NCBI RefSeq assembly: GCF_020297485.1
Contig: NZ_JAIWZC010000001.1
Coordinates: 1,426,001 to 1,490,000 of the forward strand
DNA length: 64,000 bases
Reading direction: 5' to 3'
Origin: Enterocloster clostridioformis
GTDB taxonomy: Bacteria > Bacillota > Clostridia > Lachnospirales > Lachnospiraceae
Shown here: in pieces, positions 1 through 9,220 of the stretch
Position numbering within the stretch: the stretch's first letter is position 1
Layout: each line of letters begins with the position of its first letter
Position numbers and translations under genes: made by a program
The notes under the pieces: generated by a model
The model's database searches: none
Told to the model about the DNA's origin: nothing
Seen by the model: only the letters and a program-made list of their open reading frames with translations

Positions 1-368
1 AAATCCTGAAACAAATCAGGATAAGTGGTAACATACTTTTGATATGCAAAGTCCTGCATCAACAAGATATCCGGAAGAGAACTATAATCACCAGAGCCTA
101 CTATGGTTGCCAGCTTAGTCTGCATATCATCCCATCCAACCTCAGAAATATCGATGCTGAAGTCCGGATGTTCCTTTTGGTAAATTTTTTCAGCCTCTTT
201 CATCGCATATATATTAAAACTCTGGTCCCACGCCCACACAGTCAGCTTATTGGAATCGTCCTCGGATGATGTTCCGGATGTCCCAGAAGTAGAACTGTTG
301 CCTCCACATGCTGTCATCACAACTATGGCAGCCGAAAGAACCACGGCTAAAACTTTATTAACTTTCAT
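1..368 (-). CDS. ABC sugar-transporter substrate-binding lipoprotein (N-terminal part, cut by window edge)
   Basis: The protein starts at 368 after a good ribosome site (AGGAG, then ATTATC) and runs off the left edge, so only about 122 residues are visible. It opens with a lipoprotein signal peptide: Lys near the N-terminus, a hydrophobic run, then VMTAC with the lipid-modified Cys at residue 21, followed by a Gly/Ser/Thr-rich linker. The mature part begins LTVWAWDQSFN, typical of family 1 extracellular sugar-binding proteins. By family it would sit on the outer face of the membrane and pass sugars to an ABC permease. It lies 19 bp downstream of the GH2 beta-galactosidase on the same strand, so the two are probably co-transcribed and the ligand may be a galactoside (inference). 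Permease genes would be expected beyond the left edge. Confidence 0.88.
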   Translation of the reverse strand, partial: MKVNKVLAVVLSAAIVVMTACGGNSSTSGTSGTSSEDDSNKLTVWAWDQSFNIYAMKEAEKIYQKEHPDFSIDISEVGWDDMQTKLATIVGSGDYSSLPDILLMQDFAYQKYVTTYPDLFQD

Positions 369-387
369 GATAATCTCCTTTCCCCTA

Positions 388-3300
388 TCACGCTCTCGTA
401 CAACCTTTAAAAGAAAATGTAAAGGAACGTTCTTTTGTTTCATCCAGCCAATATTCCGGATGAGGAACGCTTCCCCATGTGTCGTCTCCTCCTATCCCCA
501 TCTGTGCCAGGGCCGGACGCAGAACAGTGTAATGTATCGGCGGCAATTCATACGGATGCTGTGCACAATCAATCTCATGCGGTGTCCACGGCAGCGCCGA
601 GAAATTCATGCCGTCGCCGGTGAACATCAAACCACGACCCAGATAATCCGTGACCTTTACCCAACGCACTCCCATCATCTCGCCAGATTCTTGCGGACGA
701 AGATGATTTGCCATGCGGTTTTTCACCTCATCCTTCCAAATGCCCAGCCGTGTTCCCTGCGTACGGTCAGCATAGGACTCGCCGGGTCCCATACCATACC
801 ACTCAAGTCGGTCATAATCTGCATCAATTTTGAAAATCATACCAAACTCGGGCATAGGTGCAAGCCCCTTTACCGGATTATAGTCCATCCGGCAGTCAAC
901 TGTTCCATCCCCATGGACAGTATATACAACCTTGCAGGAAGATACCGGCACTGTCGGCATGTGGTAGGTATAAGCAACCTTGACCGTATCATCCTTTTCC
1001 TCAACCGTTGGAATGCAGCCCTTCGTATTGTAGTTATCTCCAACCTGACGCGGGGATACAAACTGTGAGCCAACTTTCCACTGCGCACAGCGAAGCTGAA
1101 TCAAGCCCCCGAAATCATTTTCTACCATAGGACGCCAGAAATTAGGCATAGGTATCGTCTTAATCATCTCTCTGCCGCCGTACCGATAGGATGTAAGACC
1201 TCCGTCAAGATTAGAAAACAAGACGCTAAAACCATCACCTGTCACACCAGTATTGTACCATCCATGCACTACATGCGGCTTACACCCGGCAACGGCTTTC
1301 TTTCTACCTTCCTTACGGTAAACATACTGGCCAAATGCAACCTCGTAACCTGCCCGCGCCCATTCCGTATCCGCTTTCAGAACCAGGGATACTGTAACTG
1401 CATACTCACCTGCAATCGTCTCCTCTGGAATTGGAAGGTCAAAGCTTTTCTCCGTTAGAGGTTCTACAGCCAAAGATAGAACTGTTTTGTGTATTGCATG
1501 TCCGTTTCTTTCAACAGTTACAACCGTATCATATACCTGCGTATTCGTAAACAAGTGACGGTTGCGCAGGGTGACCTGGTTCTCGCTGACGAAAATCCCA
1601 ACCGGCTGGTAATTGTATTTCACAGCCGGCATCTTAATGCTCTCTTTTCCATCAGAGGTACAGATTCCATTGCCGGAAAAAGCGTAATCTGTCGGTCGGT
1701 CGCCCAAATCGCCTCCATAATAATAGCAGGTATTGCCATAACGGTCTTTTCCCCTGATTGCTTGGTCGATAAAGTCCCAGATAAATCCACCCTGATATAA
1801 AGGCTCTGCCTCCGTTAATTCAGTATAAAGCTGCATGCCCCCGCAGGAATTGCCCATCGCATGAGCATATTCGCAACAGATAAACGGTTTTTCTCTATGT
1901 TCAGACAAAAATTTCTTAATATCCGCTACTGTAGTATACATCTGGCTTTCCATATCTGATGTTGTGTTACTATAGCGCCTATCGTGAAAAACCCCCTCAT
2001 AATGAATCAAACGGGAAGAATCAAGTTTCCGGAACTCGTCAGCCATATGTGCGATTACGCTGCCGCCATAACTCTCATTGCCCAAAGACCAGATTAGGAT
2101 TGACGGATGATTCTTACAGGTATGATAGAGTGTATCAACACGGTCAATCATCATCGGCTCCCATTCCATACAGTCTCCAGGAAGCACATTTTCAGCCGGT
2201 TTATCACCAGATTCAACCACCATCCACGTTCCGTGGGTCTCCATATTGTTCTCGGCAATCATATAGATTCCCAATTCATCACACAGTTCATAAAGAAGTC
2301 CATGATTTGGATAATGGCTGGTACGTAGTGCATTAATATTGTTGCGCTTCATGGTAACCAAATCCCGTCGTATCATTTCCGTTGTCACGGCACGTCCTGT
2401 GTCTGCCGAGAAATCATGGCGGTTTACGCCATTAAACACAATCCGGCTGCCGTTAATGCACATAATACCGTTAATTAATTCAAAGCGCCTAATGCCAAGC
2501 TTCTGGTCGATAATTTCCAGCTTTCTGTCTTCCATATCATACAGCTTTATCATTAGTGTATAAAGACAGGGATTCTCCGCGCTCCAGAGTTTTGGGTTTT
2601 CAATTTCAATCTCCGTTTCCAGCAGTTCTCCAGTACCCATTATAATCCGGGCAGTCGAACCATCCAGCATAACTTCTGCCTTCCAGCCCGCAGTCTCGTC
2701 AGCCTTCACCATACTTCCTTGAATATGTATTTTTGCAATTCTGTAATCATCTGAGAGTTCCGATTCCACCTTCAAATCCCGGACATGCACTTCCGGAAGC
2801 GCATAAATGAACACGTCCCGGTAAATTCCGGAAAAGCGATAAAAATCCTGGTCTTCCATCCAGCTGCCGGAGCACCATTTGTATACACGGCAGGCCAGTT
2901 TGTTCTCCCCTGGTTTCAAAGCTGCGGTCAAATCAAATTCGCATGGCGAAAAGGAATTAGAAGAGAAACCAATATAAACTCCATTCAGCCACACTGCAAC
3001 GCAGCTTTCCACTCCCTGGAAGGAGAGTATTGTTTTCCTCCCCTGCATCTCAGCCGGCAGCGAGAAATACTTAGTATAGCATGCTACCGGGTTAATCTTC
3101 TCCGGAATTTCCCCGATAGCAACTTCCTCCATGCCATCCCATGGATACTGGACATTCGCATATTGCGGAACCCCATAGCCTTCCATTTGAATATGAGCCG
3201 GTACAGTGATTTCCCCCCAGCAATGGCAGTCATAGTCTTCCGCTTCACATCCCACCGGTACCATACTGTTATTTTCCGCATAAGCAAATTTCCAGATTCC

Positions 3301-3438
3301 ATTCAGTGACAGCTTAAGTGAATTAGTTCCCAAGGCTTTATCCTGCTCTGATGGAAACCATCTGTGATCTGAATGCGCGCTGCAGCGGTTCTCGGCAAAA
3401 TATGACGGAGATTTCAATTTTTCAAATGAAAATGCCAC
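388..3438 (-). CDS. lacZ: Beta-galactosidase, glycoside hydrolase family 2 (LacZ type)
   Basis: This 1016-aa protein has the length and layout of LacZ-type GH2 enzymes: N-terminal sugar-binding and beta-sandwich domains, a TIM barrel in the middle and a C-terminal Bgal_small_N-like domain. Visible signatures are NGVNRHDFSADTG, the acid/base region ILIWSLGNESYGG with the catalytic Glu, and the nucleophile region FICCEYAHAMGNS. It should hydrolyse terminal beta-galactosides such as lactose in the cytoplasm; no signal peptide is seen. The start is GTG at 3438, with AAAAGGAG about 12 nt upstream. It is followed after 19 bp by a sugar-binding lipoprotein gene, suggesting an uptake-plus-hydrolysis operon. 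The frame is intact. Confidence 0.93.
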   Translation of the reverse strand: MAFSFEKLKSPSYFAENRCSAHSDHRWFPSEQDKALGTNSLKLSLNGIWKFAYAENNSMVPVGCEAEDYDCHCWGEITVPAHIQMEGYGVPQYANVQYPWDGMEEVAIGEIPEKINPVACYTKYFSLPAEMQGRKTILSFQGVESCVAVWLNGVYIGFSSNSFSPCEFDLTAALKPGENKLACRVYKWCSGSWMEDQDFYRFSGIYRDVFIYALPEVHVRDLKVESELSDDYRIAKIHIQGSMVKADETAGWKAEVMLDGSTARIIMGTGELLETEIEIENPKLWSAENPCLYTLMIKLYDMEDRKLEIIDQKLGIRRFELINGIMCINGSRIVFNGVNRHDFSADTGRAVTTEMIRRDLVTMKRNNINALRTSHYPNHGLLYELCDELGIYMIAENNMETHGTWMVVESGDKPAENVLPGDCMEWEPMMIDRVDTLYHTCKNHPSILIWSLGNESYGGSVIAHMADEFRKLDSSRLIHYEGVFHDRRYSNTTSDMESQMYTTVADIKKFLSEHREKPFICCEYAHAMGNSCGGMQLYTELTEAEPLYQGGFIWDFIDQAIRGKDRYGNTCYYYGGDLGDRPTDYAFSGNGICTSDGKESIKMPAVKYNYQPVGIFVSENQVTLRNRHLFTNTQVYDTVVTVERNGHAIHKTVLSLAVEPLTEKSFDLPIPEETIAGEYAVTVSLVLKADTEWARAGYEVAFGQYVYRKEGRKKAVAGCKPHVVHGWYNTGVTGDGFSVLFSNLDGGLTSYRYGGREMIKTIPMPNFWRPMVENDFGGLIQLRCAQWKVGSQFVSPRQVGDNYNTKGCIPTVEEKDDTVKVAYTYHMPTVPVSSCKVVYTVHGDGTVDCRMDYNPVKGLAPMPEFGMIFKIDADYDRLEWYGMGPGESYADRTQGTRLGIWKDEVKNRMANHLRPQESGEMMGVRWVKVTDYLGRGLMFTGDGMNFSALPWTPHEIDCAQHPYELPPIHYTVLRPALAQMGIGGDDTWGSVPHPEYWLDETKERSFTFSFKGCTRA

Positions 3439-3551
3439 GTTTTATCACTTCTCCTTTTCCTAACCTCATGTTAATCGAGGCTATTTTTATTCATACTTTA
3501 ACTTATATCGGAGGGCTATGATATTCATAAACCTTTCCATCAATTAAATAA

Positions 3552-3719
3552 TTATGTAGTCTCTTCATGTAACGTTCTTTCTTTTACAGAAGGAGAGGAA
3601 TTGGGCTGTGATTGAGCAAATATCAATGCTTGTTGCACAGCCATTATGTACTTCTGGTTGCTGTCGTTCAACTGATTGAATTTAAGAATGAAGTCATCTA
3701 CTGCTTCATCCCCACTCAT
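3552..3719 (-). CDS. Small hypothetical protein (55 aa) resembling the tail of an XRE regulator
   Basis: A 55-codon ORF starts with ATG at 3719 directly behind a strong ribosome site (AGGAGGGATAAAT), which is the main reason to accept it. The protein is acidic at the N-terminus, with a predicted amphipathic helix (FILKFNQLNDSNQKYIMAVQ) and a polar tail. The helix resembles the C-terminal segment of the nearby XRE regulator (5700..6038), where a similar LKPEYQEYVLNQMDQLL pattern occurs. It could be a regulator remnant lacking its HTH, or a small partner protein. It lies between lacZ and the IS110 element. Function is unknown. Confidence 0.5.
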   Translation of the reverse strand: MSGDEAVDDFILKFNQLNDSNQKYIMAVQQALIFAQSQPNSSPSVKERTLHEETT

Positions 3720-3823
3720 ATTTATCCCTCCTAGTATAATAATGGTGTAGTCAAGAACGACTACTGGTTAATAGTTACAAAGTCCAATCTAATAAATCTA
3801 TATAGATATAACGGAAGGAGGAG

Positions 3824-4100
3824 TTCCCCCTCCATCAGAAGTTATAGGACATATTTACCGTGTCTGAGGTTTCCTTAATGCACCAGACAAAATATAGAGG
3901 TATAATCACTGAAGGCAGGATCATTGACGTTTCCTCCTTGGGAGCCGGCCTTCTGGCTGGCGATACCTCTTAGAAAGTCTGTCAATCCATTCGGTGGTGA
4001 TTTATGTTTTGGCTGGTTGGGAAGCCTCAGGCTATACCTGTATAAGCCGCTAGGTTGTGTATCCACCCTTTGGAATTGGATGCCTGCCGGAAAGGATATT
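3824..4100 (+). ncRNA. Candidate bridge (seek) RNA region of the IS110 element
   Basis: About 280 bases separate the flanking DNA from the transposase start. They are open in the transposase frame (a possible extension to 3924), but that translation looks unlike any IS110 N-terminus and has no ribosome site. In IS110-group elements this position encodes the bridge RNA that pairs with target and donor DNA. The region has local dyads, such as GGAGG followed by CCTCC at about 3816 to 3833. Position and lack of coding character are the only evidence; the fold and guide loops were not computed. Confidence 0.4.
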
Positions 4101-4103
4101 ACT

Positions 4104-5438
4104 ATGCACTATCAAAAAGTACTCAAGATGCCTGAAAGCATCCCCTATCTCTCTGTCGGGTTTGATGTCGGCGCAGACTTCACCTGGATGTCTATCATGC
4201 TCCCCAATGGCATCCTCATCAGTAAGCCTTTTAAGATCATTCATTCTGATCCGCAGTCCCGTGAGCTTGCCATCTCAAAAATAAAGGAAGCCCAGGAGAT
4301 GTATTCTCTTGAAAGCCGCTGCTTCCTTGAATCCACCGGGATCTACCACATCCCACTCCTGTGCTTCCTTCGTGATAAGGGTTTTGACTGCGCCGTCATT
4401 AATCCTATCATTACTAAGAATAGCACAAATATGAACGTCAGGAAACTGCATAATGATAAATTTGATTCAAAAAAAGCTGCTAAAGTCGGCCTGGATGCCT
4501 CCCTTAAGGCTTCCATTGTCCCGGATGACGCAATCATTGACCTGCGCAATCTCGTGCGTGACTACTATTATTTCAAGGACCTGCAATCCGCCATCGTATT
4601 GAAGCTTCATGCGGAACTCAAAGTGTCCTTCCCCGCATACCTGAATGTGTTCAGCAAGGTCACAACGCAGACTTCCTTAAAGCTTCTGGAAGCTTACCCC
4701 CTTGCAGCGGACATGCTTGCCGCCCCAAAAGACGAGCTTGTGGAAACCATCCGCAGCACGGCGCGCTTTGGGGAAACGTATGCCCTCGCCAGGTATGATG
4801 CCATATGCACCGCTGCAAAGGATGCCGCTGTTTTCGGACGTGCCCTTCCAAGCAACGCTCTGCGGATCAGGCTGTACATAAAAATGTACAGGGAATACCA
4901 GGCTCATCTGGACAGCATACTGGAAGAACTGCATCAGGCTGTCGGCAAACTGGAAGGAACGCCAGACTATGACCGCATCTCCTTTATCCAGACCCTGCAC
5001 GGTGTCGGCTTTTTAAGTGCCGTCGTCCTGATCGCGGAAATGGGATCCTTTGACCTGTTCTCCTCGCCTAAGAAGCTCTATGCTTACTTTGGGCTGGATC
5101 CCGGTGTAAACGATTCCGGCAAGTTCCATGGAGACAGGGTCCACATGTCCAAGCGGGGTTCCAGCCTTGCCAGGCGTATCCTGCATATGGTCGCCATCAA
5201 CAACCTGAAAGTGGATAAAGCAACAAAAACGCCCGTGAACCCGGTCATTTACGATTATTACACCCGTAAATGTGCCAGCAAAAAAAAGAGCGTTGCTGTC
5301 GGGGCCGTCATGCACAAAATCTGCAACATCATTTTCGCTATGCTCCGGGATAATAAGCCTTTTGAGCTCATTACGCCGGAAGAACACCGTGAACGTTATG
5401 CAGCAGAGCACCCGGAATCTGTGAACACCGCTGCCTGA
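4104..5438 (+). CDS. IS110-family transposase (DEDD recombinase)
   Basis: The likely start is ATG at 4104 (GGAAAGGATATTACT before it), giving 444 residues. The N-terminal RuvC-like DEDD domain shows GFDVGADFTW (first Asp), CFLESTGIYH (Glu) and NDKFDSKKAAK (the two Asp). The C-terminal Tnp_20 domain shows LHGVGFLSAVVL, then GLDPGVNDSGKFHG with the serine thought to act as nucleophile, then KRGSSLARRIL. The protein catalyses excision and integration of its own element guided by the bridge RNA. It appears full length and uninterrupted, so the element may be active. Confidence 0.93.
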   Translation: MHYQKVLKMPESIPYLSVGFDVGADFTWMSIMLPNGILISKPFKIIHSDPQSRELAISKIKEAQEMYSLESRCFLESTGIYHIPLLCFLRDKGFDCAVINPIITKNSTNMNVRKLHNDKFDSKKAAKVGLDASLKASIVPDDAIIDLRNLVRDYYYFKDLQSAIVLKLHAELKVSFPAYLNVFSKVTTQTSLKLLEAYPLAADMLAAPKDELVETIRSTARFGETYALARYDAICTAAKDAAVFGRALPSNALRIRLYIKMYREYQAHLDSILEELHQAVGKLEGTPDYDRISFIQTLHGVGFLSAVVLIAEMGSFDLFSSPKKLYAYFGLDPGVNDSGKFHGDRVHMSKRGSSLARRILHMVAINNLKVDKATKTPVNPVIYDYYTRKCASKKKSVAVGAVMHKICNIIFAMLRDNKPFELITPEEHRERYAAEHPESVNTAA

Positions 5439-5699
5439 TGGAGATTTGAATTAAATTTTAAAATCCCATGGCAATAGGTTTATTAAGGTTACCCTTTTTT
5501 ACATCAGCTGCTTGAAAAAAACTTTTTAAACATTTTTCATTTTACCTATTGACATTTCTTAGCTGGACTTTCGCTTTCTATGTAAGCATTATATCATAGC
5601 TATGTGAGCGAGTCAATGTTATATTTCGTATTCTTCGCTTGCATTGTGAGTAAGATTATGCTATTGTATGTAATAGATACGAATGAGGGAGGTGAATAG

Positions 5700-6038
5700 A
5701 TGTCCACTAATCAACGCATAAAACAGGTGCGTCAAGCTTTAAATCTATCGCAAGCCAAATTTGCGAAGGCTATCTCCATTTCTAATGGATACATAGCCGG
5801 TATTGAGCTGGAAAACCGCAAGGTTAATGACCGTATCATTAAATTGATATGTGCCACTTTCAATGTAAGCGAAAACTGGTTAAAAAATGGCGAAGGCGAT
5901 ATGTTTGAGCAATCGTCTAATCGGTTGGCTGAAATAGCCTTAAACACATTCAAAGAGCTGAAACCAGAGTACCAAGAATATGTCCTGAACCAGATGGACC
6001 AGCTATTAAAGCTGCAGGATAAAGAAAATGGCTCCTAA
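5700..6038 (+). CDS. XRE-family transcriptional regulator
   Basis: A 112-aa protein starts after GAGGGAGGTGAATAG. Residues 6 to 60 form a Cro/C1-type helix-turn-helix (LNLSQAKFAKAISISNGYIA), followed by the WLKNGEGDMF motif common in Clostridial XRE proteins and a C-terminal helix. It would bind operator DNA as a dimer. The upstream region carries a 7-bp inverted repeat (TTCGTAT at 5625 and ATACGAA at 5677) that could be an operator. Targets are unknown. Confidence 0.85.
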   Translation: MSTNQRIKQVRQALNLSQAKFAKAISISNGYIAGIELENRKVNDRIIKLICATFNVSENWLKNGEGDMFEQSSNRLAEIALNTFKELKPEYQEYVLNQMDQLLKLQDKENGS

Positions 6039-6127
6039 TGCATTCTTATCGACATCCGGCCCGTAGGGAGTTGTCCGCAATTCCCCTTATCGGTCTGCTT
6101 ACAATGCGTAATGCAGCTTTTTCAAGG

Positions 6128-8167
6128 CTAGGTGCTCTCTGTTAAATATTCTTTTAAAACAATCGTTTCGAAACTACTAATTGTTCCATCGTAACTACCC
6201 GCCAGAAGTTTCATTCTTTCGATGGGCAGCTCAATCTCAACAGAAAACTGATTAAAATTTTGAATAAAGATGTACCTGCATCCTTCTCCATATCTAGATG
6301 TTACCTCCACTCCATTGGGAATACTGGGAAGAACACGTTTCAATCCAGCGTTTTGAGTGATTTTACTATATACTTCATCGTAAAAACCCTGTTCAAAATC
6401 TGCACAGATATAATAAGCTGTCCCTTTTCCATAGATATTCCTCGTAAATGCCGGCCAATTCTCATAGAAATCCTGCCCATAGGTCATTAATACTTCTGCT
6501 GTGGACACTTGTACCAAATCACATAATTTATCGCAGCACCAGGCCTTCTCCATCTGCAGTTTATTACCGGAAACCGGTATCCCCACATTCTGTTCTCCAT
6601 CATATAATGCGTCAATTTCAGTACTCCTGAGCCCCATCACATCCATCAGAGCATGCGGTGTTCCCCCAAGAAAACACAAATCATTTTCGTCTACAATTCC
6701 TGACCAGTATGTAAGAATCAAATGCCCTCCCAAAGCCACGAAGTTATGAATCTTTTCCGCATATTCATTCCGAAACATATACAACATAGGAGCCGCTACA
6801 ACAGCATATGGTTCCAATTCCTGCTCCATATCTATCACATCCACATCGAATCCTAACTTTCTAAATGCATAATATGACTTTTCTACAGTCTCTTTGTAGT
6901 ATAATCCGGAATTTCTCGGTCCCTGTGCATCTTCCAGCGCCCATCGGTTCTCCCAGTCGAATATAACAGCTACTTTTGCCTTTGTTACAGACCCGGTAAT
7001 TTCTGACAGTTGTTCCAAACTACTTCCCACCGCTGTCACTTCGCGGTACACTCTTGTATCATCTTTGCCATAGTGGTCGATAACTGCACCATGAAACTTT
7101 TCCGATGACCCTCGGCTCTGGCGGAGCTGAAAATATAAGACACTGTCAGAACCATGCGCAATTGCCTGCATGGAAGATGCTTGCAGTATACCAGGCTTTT
7201 TTAATTTACTTATTGGCTGCCAGTTTGTCGCCGAAGGGCAGCTTTCCATTAATAAAAAAGGCCTTTTTTGGATACTTCTCATAATATCATGCTGCATTCC
7301 ATTATCCATGGCTGTTAGAAATTCCTCTTTTTTATGCCATAGAGGATAACTGTCCCATGACACAATATCTATGATATCTGCAAATTTGTGATAGTTCAGT
7401 CCTTTAAAATCGTACATCATATTTATGGTTGTTGGCTTGTCCGAACCTCCATCCCGTATTGCCTTAATCTCATGTTTTGCAAAATCAACCGTTCGGTCTG
7501 TCACAAATCGTTTCCAGTCCAAATTCAAACCATGCAGGAATGGCTCTCCGCGCCAGGAAGGGCTCTCTATCTGTGAAAAATCATTGTATGTATGGCTCCA
7601 GAAAGTAGTGGCCCATGCCTGATTTAATGCATCAATGGTTTTGTATTTCTGTTTTACCCAACGGCGAAACTCCTGCTGACAAAGCTCACAGTGGCACTCT
7701 CCTCCATATTCGTTGGATATATGCCAGGCAATCACTCCCGGATGGTTTCCAAATCGTTTAGCCAGTTCCATATTAATCTTTCGTGTCTTTTCTCTATAAA
7801 CAGGAGAGGTGTAGCAATGATTATGTCTCATGCCATACAAATTTCTATGTCTACTCTCATCAACTCTTAACACTTCTGGGTATTTATCTGCCATCCATTT
7901 AGGTTTTGCCCCGGAGGGTGTAGCCAAAATCACGGAGATTCCATGCTGATAAAACTTTTCAATAATATTCTCTAACCATCCAAACTGAAATATCCCTTCC
8001 TCTGGTTCCAGCATTGACCAGGAAAATATACCTACGCTTACTTCATTGATATGTGCCTTCTCAAAATACGTAATATCCTGTTCTAATATTTCCGGACTCG
8101 ACAGCCATTGTTCGGGATTATAATCTCCTCCATGCAACAAATTTCTGATATTTAAAATAGTATTCAT
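6128..8167 (-). CDS. Beta-galactosidase, glycoside hydrolase family 42
   Basis: A 679-aa protein matches GH42 along its length. It begins LLHGGDYNPEQW, shows the acid/base Glu in WHISNEYGG and the nucleophile Glu in LLMESCPSATNW. It also has the Cys cluster ECHCELCQQEF that binds zinc in many GH42 enzymes. The remainder is the trimerisation and C-terminal beta domains. No signal peptide is present, so it acts in the cytoplasm on short beta-galactosides such as galacto-oligosaccharides or plant-derived galactosides (family knowledge). It is monocistronic in view, with its own sigma-A-type promoter. Together with the GH2 enzyme it gives the locus two unrelated beta-galactosidases. Confidence 0.93.
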   Translation of the reverse strand: MNTILNIRNLLHGGDYNPEQWLSSPEILEQDITYFEKAHINEVSVGIFSWSMLEPEEGIFQFGWLENIIEKFYQHGISVILATPSGAKPKWMADKYPEVLRVDESRHRNLYGMRHNHCYTSPVYREKTRKINMELAKRFGNHPGVIAWHISNEYGGECHCELCQQEFRRWVKQKYKTIDALNQAWATTFWSHTYNDFSQIESPSWRGEPFLHGLNLDWKRFVTDRTVDFAKHEIKAIRDGGSDKPTTINMMYDFKGLNYHKFADIIDIVSWDSYPLWHKKEEFLTAMDNGMQHDIMRSIQKRPFLLMESCPSATNWQPISKLKKPGILQASSMQAIAHGSDSVLYFQLRQSRGSSEKFHGAVIDHYGKDDTRVYREVTAVGSSLEQLSEITGSVTKAKVAVIFDWENRWALEDAQGPRNSGLYYKETVEKSYYAFRKLGFDVDVIDMEQELEPYAVVAAPMLYMFRNEYAEKIHNFVALGGHLILTYWSGIVDENDLCFLGGTPHALMDVMGLRSTEIDALYDGEQNVGIPVSGNKLQMEKAWCCDKLCDLVQVSTAEVLMTYGQDFYENWPAFTRNIYGKGTAYYICADFEQGFYDEVYSKITQNAGLKRVLPSIPNGVEVTSRYGEGCRYIFIQNFNQFSVEIELPIERMKLLAGSYDGTISSFETIVLKEYLTEST

Positions 8168-8201
8168 AGACCATTCTCGCTTTCATTCTTCCTTCATGCC
8201 A

Positions 8202-8229
8202 ATTATACACTGTAGAATTAGTTTTTCAA
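8202..8229 (-). promoter_or_regulatory. Sigma-A-type promoter of the GH42 gene
   Basis: On the minus strand TTGAAA (8229 to 8224) and a perfect TATAAT (8207 to 8202) are separated by 16 bp and lie about 35 bp before the GH42 start codon. No cre-like or other operator was clear nearby. Confidence 0.65.
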
Positions 8230-8599
8230 TGGCTTATTCTACATTCAAATGTTTTGTAATCATAAATGATTATGCTTATTTAGCGACACCAGTATGGAAC
8301 GTACAGTTCTGCATTCCTATATCTAATCATATGGTTTACATGGACAATTATGCTTTATTTGTTATTCTTCGAAAATATACCACGACTTTACAACTTTTTA
8401 AATAAAAAAATACACTAAAAAATTGATTATCCGCTAAAACGCTGTATCTATCGGCATTATCAAGGAGCTAAACACATCAAAATACTACTAATTTACTACG
8501 ATTGAATGAGCCTTGATACGTCCTATTTCCCAGATATGCAAAGATACGGTACCGCACATCAGTATTGAAACAAGAAGAATTGAATACTTCATAGACTAC

Positions 8600-8622
8600 G
8601 GAACGCACAATATCAGCGTTCC
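8600..8622 (+). terminator. Hairpin, possible terminator or leader structure
   Basis: GGAACGC and GCGTTCC form a perfect 7-bp stem with a 9-nt loop, followed by a pyrimidine-rich stretch (CTTTCTATTTCC). It is the only distinct structure in the 8230 to 8690 gap, which otherwise holds no credible gene. Confidence 0.4.
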
Positions 8623-8690
8623 CTTTCTATTTCCAGCCGTTCCTAGTGGACGGCTATTTTACTACCAAAATGAGAGGAGCATTTAGAATT

Positions 8691-8837
8691 ATGAAAGAGA
8701 TATTAAAACGATTGTGTACGGGCTTCCTTACCTTTGCGACTGTCGTTACCGCTTTACCGAGTACGGCGGTTCATGCGTTAGGTACGCAGTATTGGACGGA
8801 AAGTGATGAGCGTGTCGGTATCGTTGAAAAAGTGTAA
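8691..8837 (+). pseudogene. Truncated cell-surface protein, signal peptide only
   Basis: An ATG at 8691 follows AGAGGAGC. The 48-residue product is a classic signal peptide (KRLCTGFLTFATVVTALPS, then an AVHA cleavage site) followed by the first residues of a mature protein (YWTESDERVGIVEKV) before a stop. I recognise this start as that of large VaFE/Cna-B-repeat surface proteins carried by Lachnospiraceae conjugative elements (memory, not a search). Normal proteins of that type run to many hundreds of residues, so this is a relic. The DNA after the stop up to 9100 holds no continuation that I could find. Confidence 0.55.
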
Positions 8838-9101
8838 GCGCTTAATTTAAGGGTGGCTTCCAATCCACTCTCCAGTATGCAATAATGGTTACAGTGCAAG
8901 TATTTTACTGTTCAAATTGGCTTGCAAATATTGAAAACAGCGGCGATCTTCCCATTATTCCGGTACTTTATAAGCTGGCGAGCAAATAACTCCAGAGGAG
9001 CGGCCACAAATTAAAGCTACGTCCCGAACCGTATTTGCCGATTATCGAGGGAGCCATTGACAGGTAAATCAGAATCAAGGAAGCGGGGGACGACTCAACT
9101 A

Positions 9102-9220
9102 CCACCGGCTAAAGCCGGTGGCTTGATGCGGCCTAAAGGCCGCTGTTAAGCGACTGAAAGTCGCAGTGGGGGCTAAAGCCCCTGCTTTTGCGACTGAACT
9201 CACAGCAGGGCTGAAGCCCT
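9102..9220 (+). repeat. Array of five tiny tandem hairpins
   Basis: Five near-perfect stem-loops follow each other: 9102..9121 (9-bp stem), 9128..9143 (7 bp), 9150..9164 (6 bp), 9169..9182 (6 bp) and 9207..9220 (6 bp). Each has a loop of only AA, GA or GAA. All stems end in CT/AG at the loop (CTAAAG or CTGAAG-type centres), although stem sequences differ. No gene overlaps the array, which ends just before the left end of the IS256-family element. It may be a structured RNA or the relic of a mobile-element end (IS200/IS605-like or omega-RNA-like); this is undecided. Confidence 0.6.

Larger units (their letters stand above)
3780..5500 (+). mobile_element. IS110-family insertion sequence (ends not resolved)
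   Basis: The stretch contains one intact IS110-type transposase preceded by roughly 300 bp without another credible gene. IS110-group elements carry a structured non-coding RNA upstream of the transposase and lack long terminal inverted repeats, so the ends cannot be fixed by eye. The coordinates are an estimate. No host gene is visibly broken; the element sits between a small ORF and an XRE regulator. Confidence 0.5.

Noticed and set aside
250..1068. 272-codon plus-strand ORF opposite lacZ
   Set aside because: It is antisense to a clear GH2 enzyme, has no ribosome site and no family resemblance; it is a shadow of the GH2 codons.
3924..4103. N-terminal extension of the IS110 transposase
   Set aside because: No ribosome site and a Trp/Pro-rich translation unlike IS110 proteins; ATG 4104 has a good site, and the region fits the bridge RNA.
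9102..9220. CRISPR array
   Set aside because: The hairpins are not constant repeats with equal spacers; stems differ and there are no cas genes.
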